Assembly (NCBI GenBank): GCA_029262595.1
Contig: JAJCZB010000028.1
Location: 1 to 44,712, forward strand
DNA length: 44,712 nt
From: Candidatus Babelota bacterium
GTDB taxonomy: Bacteria > Babelota > Babeliae > Babelales > Vermiphilaceae
Reading direction: 5' to 3'
Below the pieces are notes generated by a model. It worked only from the letters and a program-made list of their open reading frames with translations. It ran no database searches and was not told the origin of the DNA. This document shows positions 23,711-33,473 of the stretch, one piece after another. The position numbers were made by a program, and so were the translations under genes. Each line of letters starts with the position of its first letter. Positions within the stretch are counted from its first letter, which is position 1.

Positions 23711-23770
23711 GAATAGTAGAGAGCGTGTAGGGAATTATGCCTGAATTGCAATGTTAAAATAGTTTTTTAC

Positions 23771-23815
23771 CGCTCATCCTGAGTGTCCGGCGTAGACGGA
23801 TGTATCGAAGGATAC
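23771..23815 (+). repeat. Type 2 palindromic repeat, single copy with variant centre
   Basis: CGCTCATCCTGAGTG and TGTATCGAAGGATAC ends around the centre TCCGGCGTAGACGGA, itself a short stem (TCCG/CGGA). Confidence 0.8.
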
Positions 23816-23991
23816 AGCCTTTTATGCCTGTAACATTTCAAAGAGAAATAATACAGGGCATGCTTCAAGGTATGGTAAAATGGACGAACGTGAAAACCAT
23901 TTGCTGCACCCCATTTATATATCTTTCTAGAGCGCGTATTGATAGATCGAGTTAGATAAAATATGAGTCTTGCGCTATCAAGAAAAATATA

Positions 23992-24019
23992 TTGAGAATT
24001 TAAGATATTTGGTTATACT
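23992..24019 (+). promoter_or_regulatory. Sigma-70-type promoter of groES-groEL
   Basis: TTGAGA, a 16-base spacer and TATACT, each one base from consensus. The leader of about 145 bases contains a type 1 repeat (24075-24112). No CIRCE element is present. Further upstream, CGTGAAA at 23889, 13 bases, and CCCCATTTA at 23909 resembles a heat-shock (sigma-32) promoter. Confidence 0.6.
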
Positions 24020-24074
24020 GAAAAAACATGTAAGGCGAAGTAGATTTAAACAGTTTTGTATGATGTTTTCCTAT

Positions 24075-24112
24075 CCGTTCGCCCTGAGCTTGTCGAAGGG
24101 TTAATCGAATGG
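24075..24112 (+). repeat. Type 1 palindromic repeat in the groES leader
   Basis: Single forward copy CCGTTCGCCCTGAGCTTGTC through GAAGGGTTAATCGAATGG. Transcribed from the promoter at 23992, it would form part of the groES leader RNA. Confidence 0.8.
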
Positions 24113-24171
24113 ATGGGGCAGGAATGATCAAAATGAAGAAAAAACACGAATCTTTTAAGCACGGAGGCATG

Positions 24172-26132
<1,961 letters not shown>

Positions 26133-26158
26133 TTAACTCATTCTTGTTAAAAATAAAA

Positions 26159-26187
26159 AGCCTCGCAAAACTGCGGGGCTTTTTTTA
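26159..26187 (+). terminator. Rho-independent terminator of groESL
   Basis: Stem AGCCTCGC with GCGGGGCT (one G-U pair), 6-base loop AAAACT, then eight T, 26 bases after the groEL stop. Confidence 0.9.
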
Positions 26188-26277
26188 TGCACGATTCATT
26201 AAAAAGAGTTTTATGCATGCATAAAATATCGGTATACTTTCACCAATCAAAATTTTTTTTCGTGTAAGGGGTAGTGT

Positions 26278-26823
26278 ATGCGCGGGCGCATGGTGATTAT
26301 ATATTTTTTTGTGAGTGCATCATTGCTCTCTGCGAGTGATGAGCATCCGGGTCCTATAGGCCCAGAAGGTGCAGCGCTGCATGCTCAGCCGGCGGATGCC
26401 AAGCCGCCAACCGTGCAAGAATTGCAACGCGCTTTAGATACAGCACGGCTCAAAGCTCAGATAAGTGAATTTCATCGCAGGGTAGCAGAGCAAGAGCGCC
26501 AAAAAGCAAAAGAGGCGGTGCTACGATTAATGGCAGACTTTGGTGTATTTAGATCGCGTTCTGAGTTAGCAAAGGAGCAGGAAGCTCATGCTCAGACGAA
26601 AAGAGAACGCGATCAGGCATTGAATCAGCGCGATGAGGCATTGAATCAGCGCGATCAGGCATTGAATCAGCGCGATGAGGCATTGAGTCTGCGTGGATTT
26701 TTTTTCCATCGGACAGGGATGCCGTTGTGCATAGGAATCTTTCTGGCGTATAAGATTGCGTGCGAGGCGTATCATTATAATATGCGTGCGTCTCATATAA
26801 CAGTTGCTTCAAAGACAAAGTAA
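26278..26823 (+). CDS. Secreted coiled-coil protein with heptad tandem repeat and GMPL membrane motif
   Basis: A 181-residue protein. N-terminal signal segment MRGRMVIIYFFVSASLLSAS, then a long charged helix from about residue 40. Residues about 110-138 are a seven-residue repeat (ALNQRDE / ALNQRDQ), encoded by a 21-bp tandem repeat at about 26608-26692, ideal for a coiled coil. It then has RGFFFHRTGMPLCIGIFLAY, a hydrophobic segment, and a short tail. The next gene carries the matching GFFLHKKGMPLLLSLWLSY, so the two are paralogues. AAGGGG precedes the ATG. Function unknown; first gene of the secreted-protein island after groEL. Confidence 0.72.
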   Translation: MRGRMVIIYFFVSASLLSASDEHPGPIGPEGAALHAQPADAKPPTVQELQRALDTARLKAQISEFHRRVAEQERQKAKEAVLRLMADFGVFRSRSELAKEQEAHAQTKRERDQALNQRDEALNQRDQALNQRDEALSLRGFFFHRTGMPLCIGIFLAYKIACEAYHYNMRASHITVASKTK

Positions 26824-26874
26824 TCAAATCGCGCTAGAATGCTCTTAAAAAATGATTAAAGAAGAAAGGAAATC

Positions 26875-27480
26875 ATGCGCATACAATGCTTCGTTTTTAT
26901 GTTTTTGATATGGAGCGGTTGTGCACATGCAGCAGGCGCTGGTGATGGATCAGGGGCTGGCGGGCCAATGGTGCAGATTTCTGCTGCAGCATTTCAGCAA
27001 TTACAGCAAAATTTTATTGAAGTGAGTGCACTGCAGGCTGATTCTCAAGACCGTTTAGCCGCTCTGGCGCAAGAAAATGATGATTTGCGCCGCATGCTTG
27101 AGCAGCAAGCTGGAGGGGAGGATTTGTTTACACGAGCTGATCTTGGGCAGCATATTGCAGATGCACTTGCACAGCAACGCGAAAATCTCGATGCGCAGCT
27201 CAAATGGGAACGAGACTATCTCGGATTTTTCTTGCACAAAAAAGGGATGCCGTTACTGCTTTCTTTATGGCTTTCGTATCGAGGCGCGCAGTCGCCTGTT
27301 GCAAAGCGATTGCAAAAGCGATGCGTATCATGCAGTGTTCGTAGTGCGTGCGCGTGCAAAAACTATGTGAGTGAATCAGTGGAATGGTGGCAAGTGAATA
27401 TGAATCGTACACGGATAAAAAGACGCATGCGTGTAGCGCTGAGAAAAATGGCGCGATTATGGGCAAGCGCTCGCAACTAA
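26875..27480 (+). CDS. Secreted coiled-coil protein, paralogue with GMPL membrane motif
   Basis: A 201-residue protein. Signal peptide MRIQCFVFMFLIWSGCAHAA, then a Gly/Ala-rich stretch, a Gln-rich helix with coiled-coil character (residues about 40-110), YLGFFLHKKGMPLLLSLWLSY as the hydrophobic segment near 120-140, a Cys cluster (CVSCSVRSACAC) and a very basic C-terminus (RTRIKRRMRVALRK). AAAGGAAA is before the ATG. It shares the FF.H..GMPL segment with the preceding gene, but the ends differ. The basic Cys-rich tail after the membrane segment could face the cytoplasm. No known family. Confidence 0.7.
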   Translation: MRIQCFVFMFLIWSGCAHAAGAGDGSGAGGPMVQISAAAFQQLQQNFIEVSALQADSQDRLAALAQENDDLRRMLEQQAGGEDLFTRADLGQHIADALAQQRENLDAQLKWERDYLGFFLHKKGMPLLLSLWLSYRGAQSPVAKRLQKRCVSCSVRSACACKNYVSESVEWWQVNMNRTRIKRRMRVALRKMARLWASARN

Positions 27481-27510
27481 CAATAGGTAATACACAGAAA
27501 GGCGCGATGT

Positions 27511-27945
27511 ATGAAAAAGCAACTTCTTATAATGAGTATGATGGCGAGTGTGATGGCAGTGCAGGCAGGTGATGCGGATGCGGGTGCAGGGCGCTTACCC
27601 GGAGTGCCGGATGTGATTAAAACGTTACGGCCGGAAGATATGGCGGCTGTCGGAAGATTCAATAATTTTTTGTGTGGCACCAGTCGCGATGGCATTGAGA
27701 ATCATCGAGAGCTTGCAGTGCAGTGCGCGGGTGCTGATCAAGGTACGCTGCATTTTTATATGGGGCGGTATTGTTTGGAAATAATAAAAGGGATGGAAGC
27801 GGAACGGAATTTTCGTGCGACTCCTGTTGCTATTCAAAATCGCAGACTCACTTTAGTATGCGTAGTAATGGCTGCATGGGCTGTTGGCAGAGAAGTGGTG
27901 CCACGTGCATATGGGTGGTATGTGCAGCGAGGAGCATCGCGATGA
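27511..27945 (+). CDS. Secreted protein with C-terminal membrane segment
   Basis: A 144-residue protein with signal peptide MKKQLLIMSMMASVMAVQAG, a soluble middle with three Cys, and a hydrophobic segment near residues 110-128 (RRLTLVCVVMAAWAVG) followed by a short basic tail. The TL-rich helix resembles those of the proteins at 19054 and 19579. AAAGG lies upstream of the ATG. It follows the previous gene by 30 bases and is likely in the same transcript. Unknown function. Confidence 0.68.
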   Translation: MKKQLLIMSMMASVMAVQAGDADAGAGRLPGVPDVIKTLRPEDMAAVGRFNNFLCGTSRDGIENHRELAVQCAGADQGTLHFYMGRYCLEIIKGMEAERNFRATPVAIQNRRLTLVCVVMAAWAVGREVVPRAYGWYVQRGASR

Positions 27946-27998
27946 TCAGGAGCGGTTACTTTTTCTACATCTTACTATTTATTTTTGTATATACACTT

Positions 27999-28117
27999 CG
28001 CCCCTCCGCGGGGTGCGCAAAGATATTACTTGCCTAATATCTTTGATACAAGGGCAAAAAAGGGAAGTTTCCCTTTTTGATCCCTCGACGCTTGAAACGA
28101 TTTATCATTCGCCTACC
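27999..28117 (-). repeat. Structured repeat element, copy A (inverted, partial)
   Basis: Read on the minus strand this 119-base unit matches copy C at 34341-34459, about 85-90% by eye. It keeps an A-rich/T-rich hairpin with loop AACT, and the 11-bp stem CAAAGATATTA / TAATATCTTTG with loop GGCAAG, then CCCCGCGGAGGGG. The 5' stem seen in B and C is missing here; a type 4 repeat occupies that side. Confidence 0.8.
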
Positions 28118-28309
28118 TTTGCTTGGAGTATGCTATAACGCTTCGTTATCTGTGCGGCTTCCAGTCTTCGCCAAGGCTTCGACGGACAGGCAGAGATCTG
28201 TCAAGCTAGATCAGATTCGCTTTTTATTAATCAGGTTTGAGTGAGAGCGACCGCGATCAATTCAAACCTTCACTATTTTGCCTACTATAAAGCCCAAAAA
28301 ACATTCACG

Positions 28310-28465
28310 CTTACTGGCCATCTGCGCCGTACTTACGAATAGAGTTGATGTGAGTTAAAAAAACAAGGCGCATGGTGAGCCACCTTAAGCGTTAAAGAGA
28401 TACATAAGAGATGCTTCTCTTATGCGCCCTTGTATTAAATGTATTGGGCGAGCAATACATTTATG
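28310..28465 (+). repeat. Structured repeat element, copy B (divergent)
   Basis: It has the same layout as copy C but different stem sequences. ACTTAC pairs with GTGAGT (about 28331-28355). A 9-bp stem at 28403-28424 (CATAAGAGA / TCTCTTATG) has loop TGCT. An 11-bp stem at 28436-28463 (TAAATGTATTG / CAATACATTTA) has loop GGCGAG. Shared unpaired parts are TTAAGCG, CGCCCTTGTAT and GCTCCCC. The rest of 28118-28628 contains a type 4 unit and no gene I can support. Confidence 0.75.
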
Positions 28466-28628
28466 CTCCCCAGTAAGAAGCAATTAAGAAGCGATAGGCA
28501 GAAGAAAAAAATAGAAAATAGTGGTGTAAATTATATGTAATTAAAAATAACATGCCATTCCTATCTTTTTCTCTCCCTATTTCTGCATGCTTATTTACAA
28601 AAAAATGTTTTTTGTAAAAGGATAAGTA

Positions 28629-29108
28629 ATGCGCTACACATCATTTGTATGGATAGTATTTTTTGTGAATGGATCTCTTTATGCTGCAAATGCAGGTGCG
28701 GGCGAACCGTTGCCTCCTGCCTTTTTAGTTGCACCACCGCCAGATGGTCTGGTGCATTCAGATGACGAAGCTCCTCAATTGCAAGGGTGTGCAGCAGTGC
28801 CTCCTTCTCCGGAAGTGTTAGATGCGCAGCAAGCAGCTGCGAGACGACTGCGAAGATTAGGCAGTGGGCACGGCCGTCGCAAATCGGATACCGGTGTTGA
28901 TTACACTGTTCCACCTACGCCAAGACCATCCCAAGAGTTTGATGAGGGCGCAAGAGAAGATGATCCACATGGAGTTTTAGAACCAGCCGCGGTGGTGCCC
29001 GGTGGGGATGCGGATGCTACTACGCCATCAGTAAGAGAAAGCTTAAAAGCTATTTTAGAAAGAGAGTTTCCTGGAACGGTTGCTTTATGGCGCAGGTTGC
29101 GTCGCTAA
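28629..29108 (+). CDS. Secreted Pro-rich protein of unknown family
   Basis: A 159-residue protein with signal peptide MRYTSFVWIVFFVNGSLYAA, then a Pro/Ala-rich, mostly disordered region (VAPPPDGLVHSDDE; VPPSPEVLD; VPPTPRPSQEF) and a C-terminal amphipathic stretch SLKAILEREFPGTVALWRRLRR. There is no membrane helix or recognised domain. AAGGATAA lies just before the ATG. The disordered, charged make-up fits an exported interaction protein; this is inference. First gene inside the inverted element pair. Confidence 0.68.
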   Translation: MRYTSFVWIVFFVNGSLYAANAGAGEPLPPAFLVAPPPDGLVHSDDEAPQLQGCAAVPPSPEVLDAQQAAARRLRRLGSGHGRRKSDTGVDYTVPPTPRPSQEFDEGAREDDPHGVLEPAAVVPGGDADATTPSVRESLKAILEREFPGTVALWRRLRR

Positions 29109-29193
29109 AAGGATAGCCTCAAATACCAAATGAAGGTATACTCACCAGCAATTAAAATATAGTGGTATGAAAATCATGCAAAAAGGAACCGGT

Positions 29194-29772
29194 ATGAAAA
29201 CAAGTTCTCATTTTTTAGTTTTTGCGTTATTACTTTCCGCTTTCCCTGCGCATTTGAGTGCTGGCGCTTCTGATTCATACGATGATGATAGAAATAGTGG
29301 TAGCAGTAGTGGATTTGAAAGCAGTAGTAGTTCCGATAGCGATGGATCATCATCTTCTAGTAGTTCTTCAAGTGGATCAGGTGGGATCGGGGGTGGTTCA
29401 GGAATTCCTGGTGGATTAGCTGGAAGTTCTTCGTCATCGGGTTCATCAAGTGGATCTGAAACTCCTCGAGGAGATGATCGCGATCGTGGCCGTTCAGGAG
29501 GACGTCGGTCAAGAGCAACAGGCGGCGGTGGAGGAGGCGGTGCTACTTCCGATCGTGCATGGAGTGCCCGAGCGAGAGCAGCATCAGCGCAAGCAGCCGT
29601 ATTCGCAGCAGCGGCACGAATGGCAGCAGCTCGACCACGATGGGTGCTCGCTAGGCGTAGATCTGCTCTCTCGCCATTTGGCGTATTCAGTACGGTCGTA
29701 ATTGTGGGTGCGCTCGTTAGTTGGATCTCGTCTTATGCTGAGCGAGACGACGAAGAAGATTGGATTGATTAA
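29194..29772 (+). CDS. Secreted Ser/Gly-rich protein with C-terminal membrane segment
   Basis: A 192-residue protein. Start 29194 is chosen because AAGGA is seven bases upstream and the signal peptide MKTSSHFLVFALLLSAFPAH begins there. Residues about 25-105 are runs of Ser, Gly and Asp, followed by Arg/Gly-rich and Ala/Arg-rich stretches. A hydrophobic helix at about 165-182 (FSTVVIVGALVSWISSY) precedes the acidic end RDDEEDWID. The Ser runs use several codons, so the repeat is old or selected at protein level. The layout parallels the protein at 19579. Unknown function. Confidence 0.7.
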   Translation: MKTSSHFLVFALLLSAFPAHLSAGASDSYDDDRNSGSSSGFESSSSSDSDGSSSSSSSSSGSGGIGGGSGIPGGLAGSSSSSGSSSGSETPRGDDRDRGRSGGRRSRATGGGGGGGATSDRAWSARARAASAQAAVFAAAARMAAARPRWVLARRRSALSPFGVFSTVVIVGALVSWISSYAERDDEEDWID

Positions 29773-29845
29773 GGCAGGGTAATTATCGGGTGCAAGAAAT
29801 TTTTGAACTATTAGATAAGGGCGTGAAATAATTGTTTATTTCTGG

Positions 29846-29893
29846 CGCCCCTGCGCCCAGGCTTCGCATAAAGCTACGCCGGGCAGGCTAGGG
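29846..29893. repeat. Type 3 palindromic repeat, inverted copy
   Basis: Reverse complement of the unit at 18802-18849 with a few differences (CGCCCCTGCGCCCAGGCTTC through CCGGGCAGGCTAGGG). The rest of 29773-30121 is an AT-rich intergenic region; I see no gene. Confidence 0.7.
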
Positions 29894-30121
29894 AGCATGC
29901 ATGTATCCTTGCGAATCCCGGCATTATTGCAAAAACAATCGTAAGAAAAACAAACATACATAAAAAGAAGTTTTTTTGCGTAACACGCACCAGCAAAGAC
30001 GGATCAAAGATACATATAAAAACGTAGAAAACATAAGCGTTTTCTTTTTCTCATTTTCTGGTACCATTAGCACAAATTTTTTATGAGAAAAACACATTGT
30101 TTAACCAATAAGGGTGAAGAT

Positions 30122-31606
30122 ATGCAAAAAACTTTTTCAGTACGCCTGCTCATGGTAGCGGTGCTTGCAGTATTAGTTGCGCAACCAATAGACGCAACCA
30201 GAAGTAGACGAGGTGGTGGCAAAGGAGCCGCTCGATCTGGCGAAGCAACAGGTGGCGCGGGCGCTGCTGAAGATAGTGGTGGCAGCAATGACGGTACTGC
30301 CGATGATAGCGGATCAAGTTCAGACGGCGGATCGGGTGCAGCATCTCCTGTGGCAGCAGCAGCTCCACCTTCATCCCCAAGCGCAAGTAGCGCGGCAGCA
30401 GCAGCAAGTACTGCAGCGCTTCCAGCACCACTAGCAGCAGGTGCACAAGAAGATGGCGATGGTGGCGGATCTGGTTCAGCCGGCGCGGGAAGAGATGAGT
30501 TAGGAGTTGCACCTCCACCTCCAGTAGCAGCAGTAGAGGCAAGGGCCGCGGCAGCAGAAGCTGCAGCAGCAGCAGCGCAAGCAAGAGTCGAAGCAGCAGA
30601 GGCTGCGCAAGCAGCGGGGGAAGAAAGAGTGTTTGCCCAAATAAAAGAATATCAAACAGAATTATGCGGTGATGGCACCACACTTGGTCTGCGGGTATTG
30701 CACAAGAAAGCAGAGGCTGCGATTGAGCAAGTTACAAAAGAACGTAATGCGATAGTGGCAGGTCTTACTGATATTGCAGCCCGTGCTCCACGCGCAGATG
30801 GTGCAGCAGGTGATGCGCCTTCAGTAGATCACACAAATGTAGCTCAGAAAGTGCAAGTGGCTGTTCGTTTGGTTGATGCACAAATTGCCGCGATTGATGG
30901 ATTTGTTCCAGCGAATGGTGAGCAAGATCAGCGAACGCTGGAGGCAAGAGTTCGGGATCTTGCCGTGCAAGCTGAGAGCGATAAGCAGGCAGCAGATACG
31001 CTATGGCAATTGAAGAAGAGTTTTGTTCCGGGAGACAAGCAAGATGATAGAGTTACCATTGCTGCAGTAGATGTTGGCAAAGAAATAATGGAGATGTCCC
31101 GATCTAAGGCGGCTCTTCAAGCGCAACTTGAGCACGCAAATCCAGCGCAAGCGGAGCAGCTTAGTGCAGATCTTGCAGGCGTGCAAGCTGAGCTTGCGGA
31201 ACTGCGAACGTTGAGCGCTCAAGCGGGAACAAAATATCGTGATGCAGCCCGAAGAGCTGCCGAACAACTTACTGCAGCGCAAGAAGATGCTGCGCATGCA
31301 CGTTCATGGAGAGGCCTTGCAGCAAATCCTCAAGTGCAAGGGGTTGCTTTAGTTGTTGCATACGTTAAAGGCGGAGCGCCGGCATTGCAAAGTGCTGCAA
31401 AGCATCTTGAAAAAGATTCTGTAGCTCGCACTGCCTTGGAACTTCTAGGCTTGCGTGGCAAAGCATGGAATAAAGCCGCTGGGCGCGCGATGGTAGTAAC
31501 GGTTGATGGTGCAGCCGCAACCACTCGATTTTTTGGCAATTTGATGCCAGGATCAGGTGAGGCTGATGGTGCTGCTCCAGCCGCGCAGCAAGAGGTTGAA
31601 GCATAA
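30122..31606 (+). CDS. Large secreted Ala-rich coiled-coil protein
   Basis: A 494-residue protein. Start 30122 has AAGGGTG seven bases upstream and gives the signal peptide MQKTFSVRLLMVAVLAVLVA. Residues about 25-140 are Ala/Gly/Ser/Pro-rich and likely disordered. From about 140 the sequence becomes helical, with long heptad-like stretches (EARAAAAEAAAAAAQARVEA; then 200-400 rich in Ala, Glu, Gln, Leu). A moderately hydrophobic segment QGVALVVAYVKGGAPAL lies near 410. No domain recognised. It could be a fibrous or scaffold protein at the cell surface. A strong terminator follows, so it ends a transcription unit. Confidence 0.7.
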   Translation: MQKTFSVRLLMVAVLAVLVAQPIDATRSRRGGGKGAARSGEATGGAGAAEDSGGSNDGTADDSGSSSDGGSGAASPVAAAAPPSSPSASSAAAAASTAALPAPLAAGAQEDGDGGGSGSAGAGRDELGVAPPPPVAAVEARAAAAEAAAAAAQARVEAAEAAQAAGEERVFAQIKEYQTELCGDGTTLGLRVLHKKAEAAIEQVTKERNAIVAGLTDIAARAPRADGAAGDAPSVDHTNVAQKVQVAVRLVDAQIAAIDGFVPANGEQDQRTLEARVRDLAVQAESDKQAADTLWQLKKSFVPGDKQDDRVTIAAVDVGKEIMEMSRSKAALQAQLEHANPAQAEQLSADLAGVQAELAELRTLSAQAGTKYRDAARRAAEQLTAAQEDAAHARSWRGLAANPQVQGVALVVAYVKGGAPALQSAAKHLEKDSVARTALELLGLRGKAWNKAAGRAMVVTVDGAAATTRFFGNLMPGSGEADGAAPAAQQEVEA

Positions 31607-31633
31607 TTGAGTGCTTTGATGTGTAATTAAGAG

Positions 31634-31662
31634 GGCCCCGCACATTGCGGGGCCTTTTTTTT
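31634..31662 (+). terminator. Rho-independent terminator
   Basis: Stem GGCCCCGC with GCGGGGCC, 5-base loop ACATT, then eight T; 27 bases after the coiled-coil gene stop. Confidence 0.92.
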
Positions 31663-31765
31663 AACTCCACTTCGCTTGTACTTCGTCGGAGCCCCCGCTT
31701 TCCCTTTGCCTTATTTTCCGGTATTTTTAGAGGTATGAGGTTATGCAAAGAGAGGTATATTTGAT

Positions 31766-32254
31766 ATGAAATCACGATTTCTTTTTTATGCGGTGGGCGC
31801 TTTTTTTTGGGCGAACGGATTATCTGCTGCAGATGATTTACGCAGAGCTGCTTTAGGCAATAGTGCAGCGAAAGTGGCTGAGCAAAGACAGCAAGATGAG
31901 CGTGATTTCCGGGATCTTGCGAACGCGGTCGCCGAGGCACGCAAAAAAGGGTATTACGTTGTTCAGCCAGATCTCGTTGGGCGCTGTAGCGAATCTGATA
32001 ATCTCGATGTGCAAAAAGTGCATGCGCAGTGGGCAGCGGTATGCAGGGAATTACGGCCGCAAAATTGGGCTGAAAAATTGTGGGAAGAGCATGAAGCGCA
32101 CATGATCGCTGAACGCGCTGAAAGAGAAAGAATAGCAAGGCAGCAAGCTGCAGCGAAAAAAAGAGATGAGTTGTTGCAGGACATGTTAAGAGGGGCACGT
32201 GGTGATAGAGAATGTGGGTATGCAGAGGATGCGGATGCATCGGAAGAAGAGTAA
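31766..32254 (+). CDS. Secreted charged helical protein
   Basis: A 162-residue protein with signal peptide MKSRFLFYAVGAFFWANGLS, cleavage near SAA-DD. The mature part is strongly charged and helical (EQRQQDERDFRDLANAVAEA; ERAERERIARQQAAAKKRDE), with two Cys in the middle and an acidic C-terminus (DADASEEE). No membrane helix. GAGAGG precedes the ATG by ten bases. Unknown family; probably periplasmic or exported. A new transcription unit begins here after the terminator. Confidence 0.68.
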   Translation: MKSRFLFYAVGAFFWANGLSAADDLRRAALGNSAAKVAEQRQQDERDFRDLANAVAEARKKGYYVVQPDLVGRCSESDNLDVQKVHAQWAAVCRELRPQNWAEKLWEEHEAHMIAERAERERIARQQAAAKKRDELLQDMLRGARGDRECGYAEDADASEEE

Positions 32255-32310
32255 AATAATACTAAGTAATATGTGCTTTCGCCCGCATGGCGATAGCCAA
32301 CGGAGGTTAT

Positions 32311-32622
32311 ATGTTTACGTATAGATATGGAATTTTGGTTATGTGTGCACTTTTGATTGTAGGTGTGAATGCGGCTCCGCCCAAGGACGGTAGGGCCGCG
32401 AAAATAGTAGCGCTGAAACCACCAATGCCAGTAGGGCCATCAGTGGCATCAGCACGGCGTGATGGTGCGAGCAGTCCGGCAGCGGCGCAAGCGGCAGCAG
32501 CGTTTATGGCAGTTGGGGCATGTGCGAATGGGAATGGACAACTTACGTTTACGGTGAGATATGATGACAACGGAGATCCATATATTGTTAAGCCTGATCA
32601 GGACGATCAAAGTGATGGCTAA
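32311..32622 (+). CDS. Small secreted protein
   Basis: A 103-residue protein. GGAGG five bases before the ATG at 32311 decides the start and gives the signal peptide MFTYRYGILVMCALLIVGVN. The mature part is short, Ala/Pro-rich (AAQAAAAFMAVGACANGNG) and ends in an acidic QDDQSDG. The last eight bases overlap the start of the next gene, so the two are translationally coupled. Unknown function. Confidence 0.65.
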   Translation: MFTYRYGILVMCALLIVGVNAAPPKDGRAAKIVALKPPMPVGPSVASARRDGASSPAAAQAAAAFMAVGACANGNGQLTFTVRYDDNGDPYIVKPDQDDQSDG

Positions 32623-33403
32623 ATGGAAATATCTCTTTTTTGTGGCATGTGCGATTACGTGTAGCGCGGTGTATGCGGCCGATCAAGGGCATGAAGAATA
32701 TGCTACGACTGCGGCAGTTGATCCGGCTACTGCAGCGGAACAAAAAGCTGTGTGGGATGCACAACGAAAAGCTGTGCGGGATGCAGCTCGGGAAAGACGA
32801 GCAAGGAGGCTCAGGCATCTAGTTCCGGGAGCAAATCCAAAAGTGCATGAGTATTATGGAAGTCCTGCTGCAGAAAGACCATCTGACAATCCTTACGCCC
32901 CAAAAGATGACCCTGATGACGATTCTGATGATGATGAGCTTCCACCGGTGCCTCCAGGAATGAATGCGAATATCGTTTTTGGAGCTGCAGCGGCAGTAGC
33001 AGCGGGTGCGCCAGGGGCTGCGTTGAGTGGTATAGTAGCATCAGCACAAGAGGCTTCAGGTCGCGCAAAAAGAGCTGCTGACCAAGCACAGGTTGCTGCG
33101 CAGCGAGCGCGGGATGCGCAAGATGCACGCAGCAATGCAGTAGCTGCTGTGCAATATTCAGAGGCATATGCTGCTGGTTTGGCGGGTCGAGTTGCTGATA
33201 GCTCAGCTGGAGCAGGCGCGGATCCTCAATATATTCCGGCAGTGCCAACGAGTCCTGGTGATGGGTTGAGCGATTCAGCGCGGCTCAGACTGGCCGAGCA
33301 AAGGCGTAAAGCCGAAAAAGCTAGGGCTGCTCTTGAGCGACTTGCTTCATTATCATCATCATCAGATTCAGATGATTCGAGCTCAAGCTCAGATTCAGAC
33401 TAA
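32615..33403 (+). CDS. Secreted Ala-rich coiled-coil protein with Ser/Asp tail
   Basis: A 262-residue protein starting at 32615, where MAKWKYLFFVACAITCSAVY gives a signal peptide. The charged helical part (AVWDAQRKAVRDAARERR) is followed by an acidic linker (DDPDDDSDDDELPP), an Ala-rich coiled coil (about 130-190), and another charged helix (RLAEQRRKAEKARAALERL) ending in runs of Ser and Asp. The tail resembles the Ser runs of the protein at 29194. It overlaps the preceding gene by eight bases. Unknown family; exported by inference. Confidence 0.68.
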   Translation: MAKWKYLFFVACAITCSAVYAADQGHEEYATTAAVDPATAAEQKAVWDAQRKAVRDAARERRARRLRHLVPGANPKVHEYYGSPAAERPSDNPYAPKDDPDDDSDDDELPPVPPGMNANIVFGAAAAVAAGAPGAALSGIVASAQEASGRAKRAADQAQVAAQRARDAQDARSNAVAAVQYSEAYAAGLAGRVADSSAGAGADPQYIPAVPTSPGDGLSDSARLRLAEQRRKAEKARAALERLASLSSSSDSDDSSSSSDSD

Positions 33404-33473
33404 TCCATTGTCTTTCTGCCCTTCAATGCGCTACTCTAGTGCCATAGGACTTGTAAAAGCCGGGGGGCAAACC

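Noticed and set aside
23515-23730. A 71-codon open frame over the 84-bp tandem array
   Set aside because: It exists only because 84 is a multiple of three; it has repeat-derived content, no ribosome-binding site and no sensible protein features.
23880-24171. CIRCE operator (HrcA) before groES
   Set aside because: No TTAGCACTC-N9-GAGTGCTAA or close variant is present.
28310-28465. tmRNA, RNase P RNA, 6S RNA or integron attC site as an explanation of the structured element
   Set aside because: I see none of the conserved tmRNA or RNase P motifs, no tRNA-like ends, and no attC core pair between the island genes; several copies also argue against a single housekeeping RNA.
31365-32240. Long minus-strand open frame (291 codons), and others opposite the Ala-rich genes (30150-30683, 32811-33248)
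   Set aside because: They lie antisense to signal-peptide genes with good ribosome-binding sites; their Leu/His-rich content is the shadow of GCA/GCT Ala codons.
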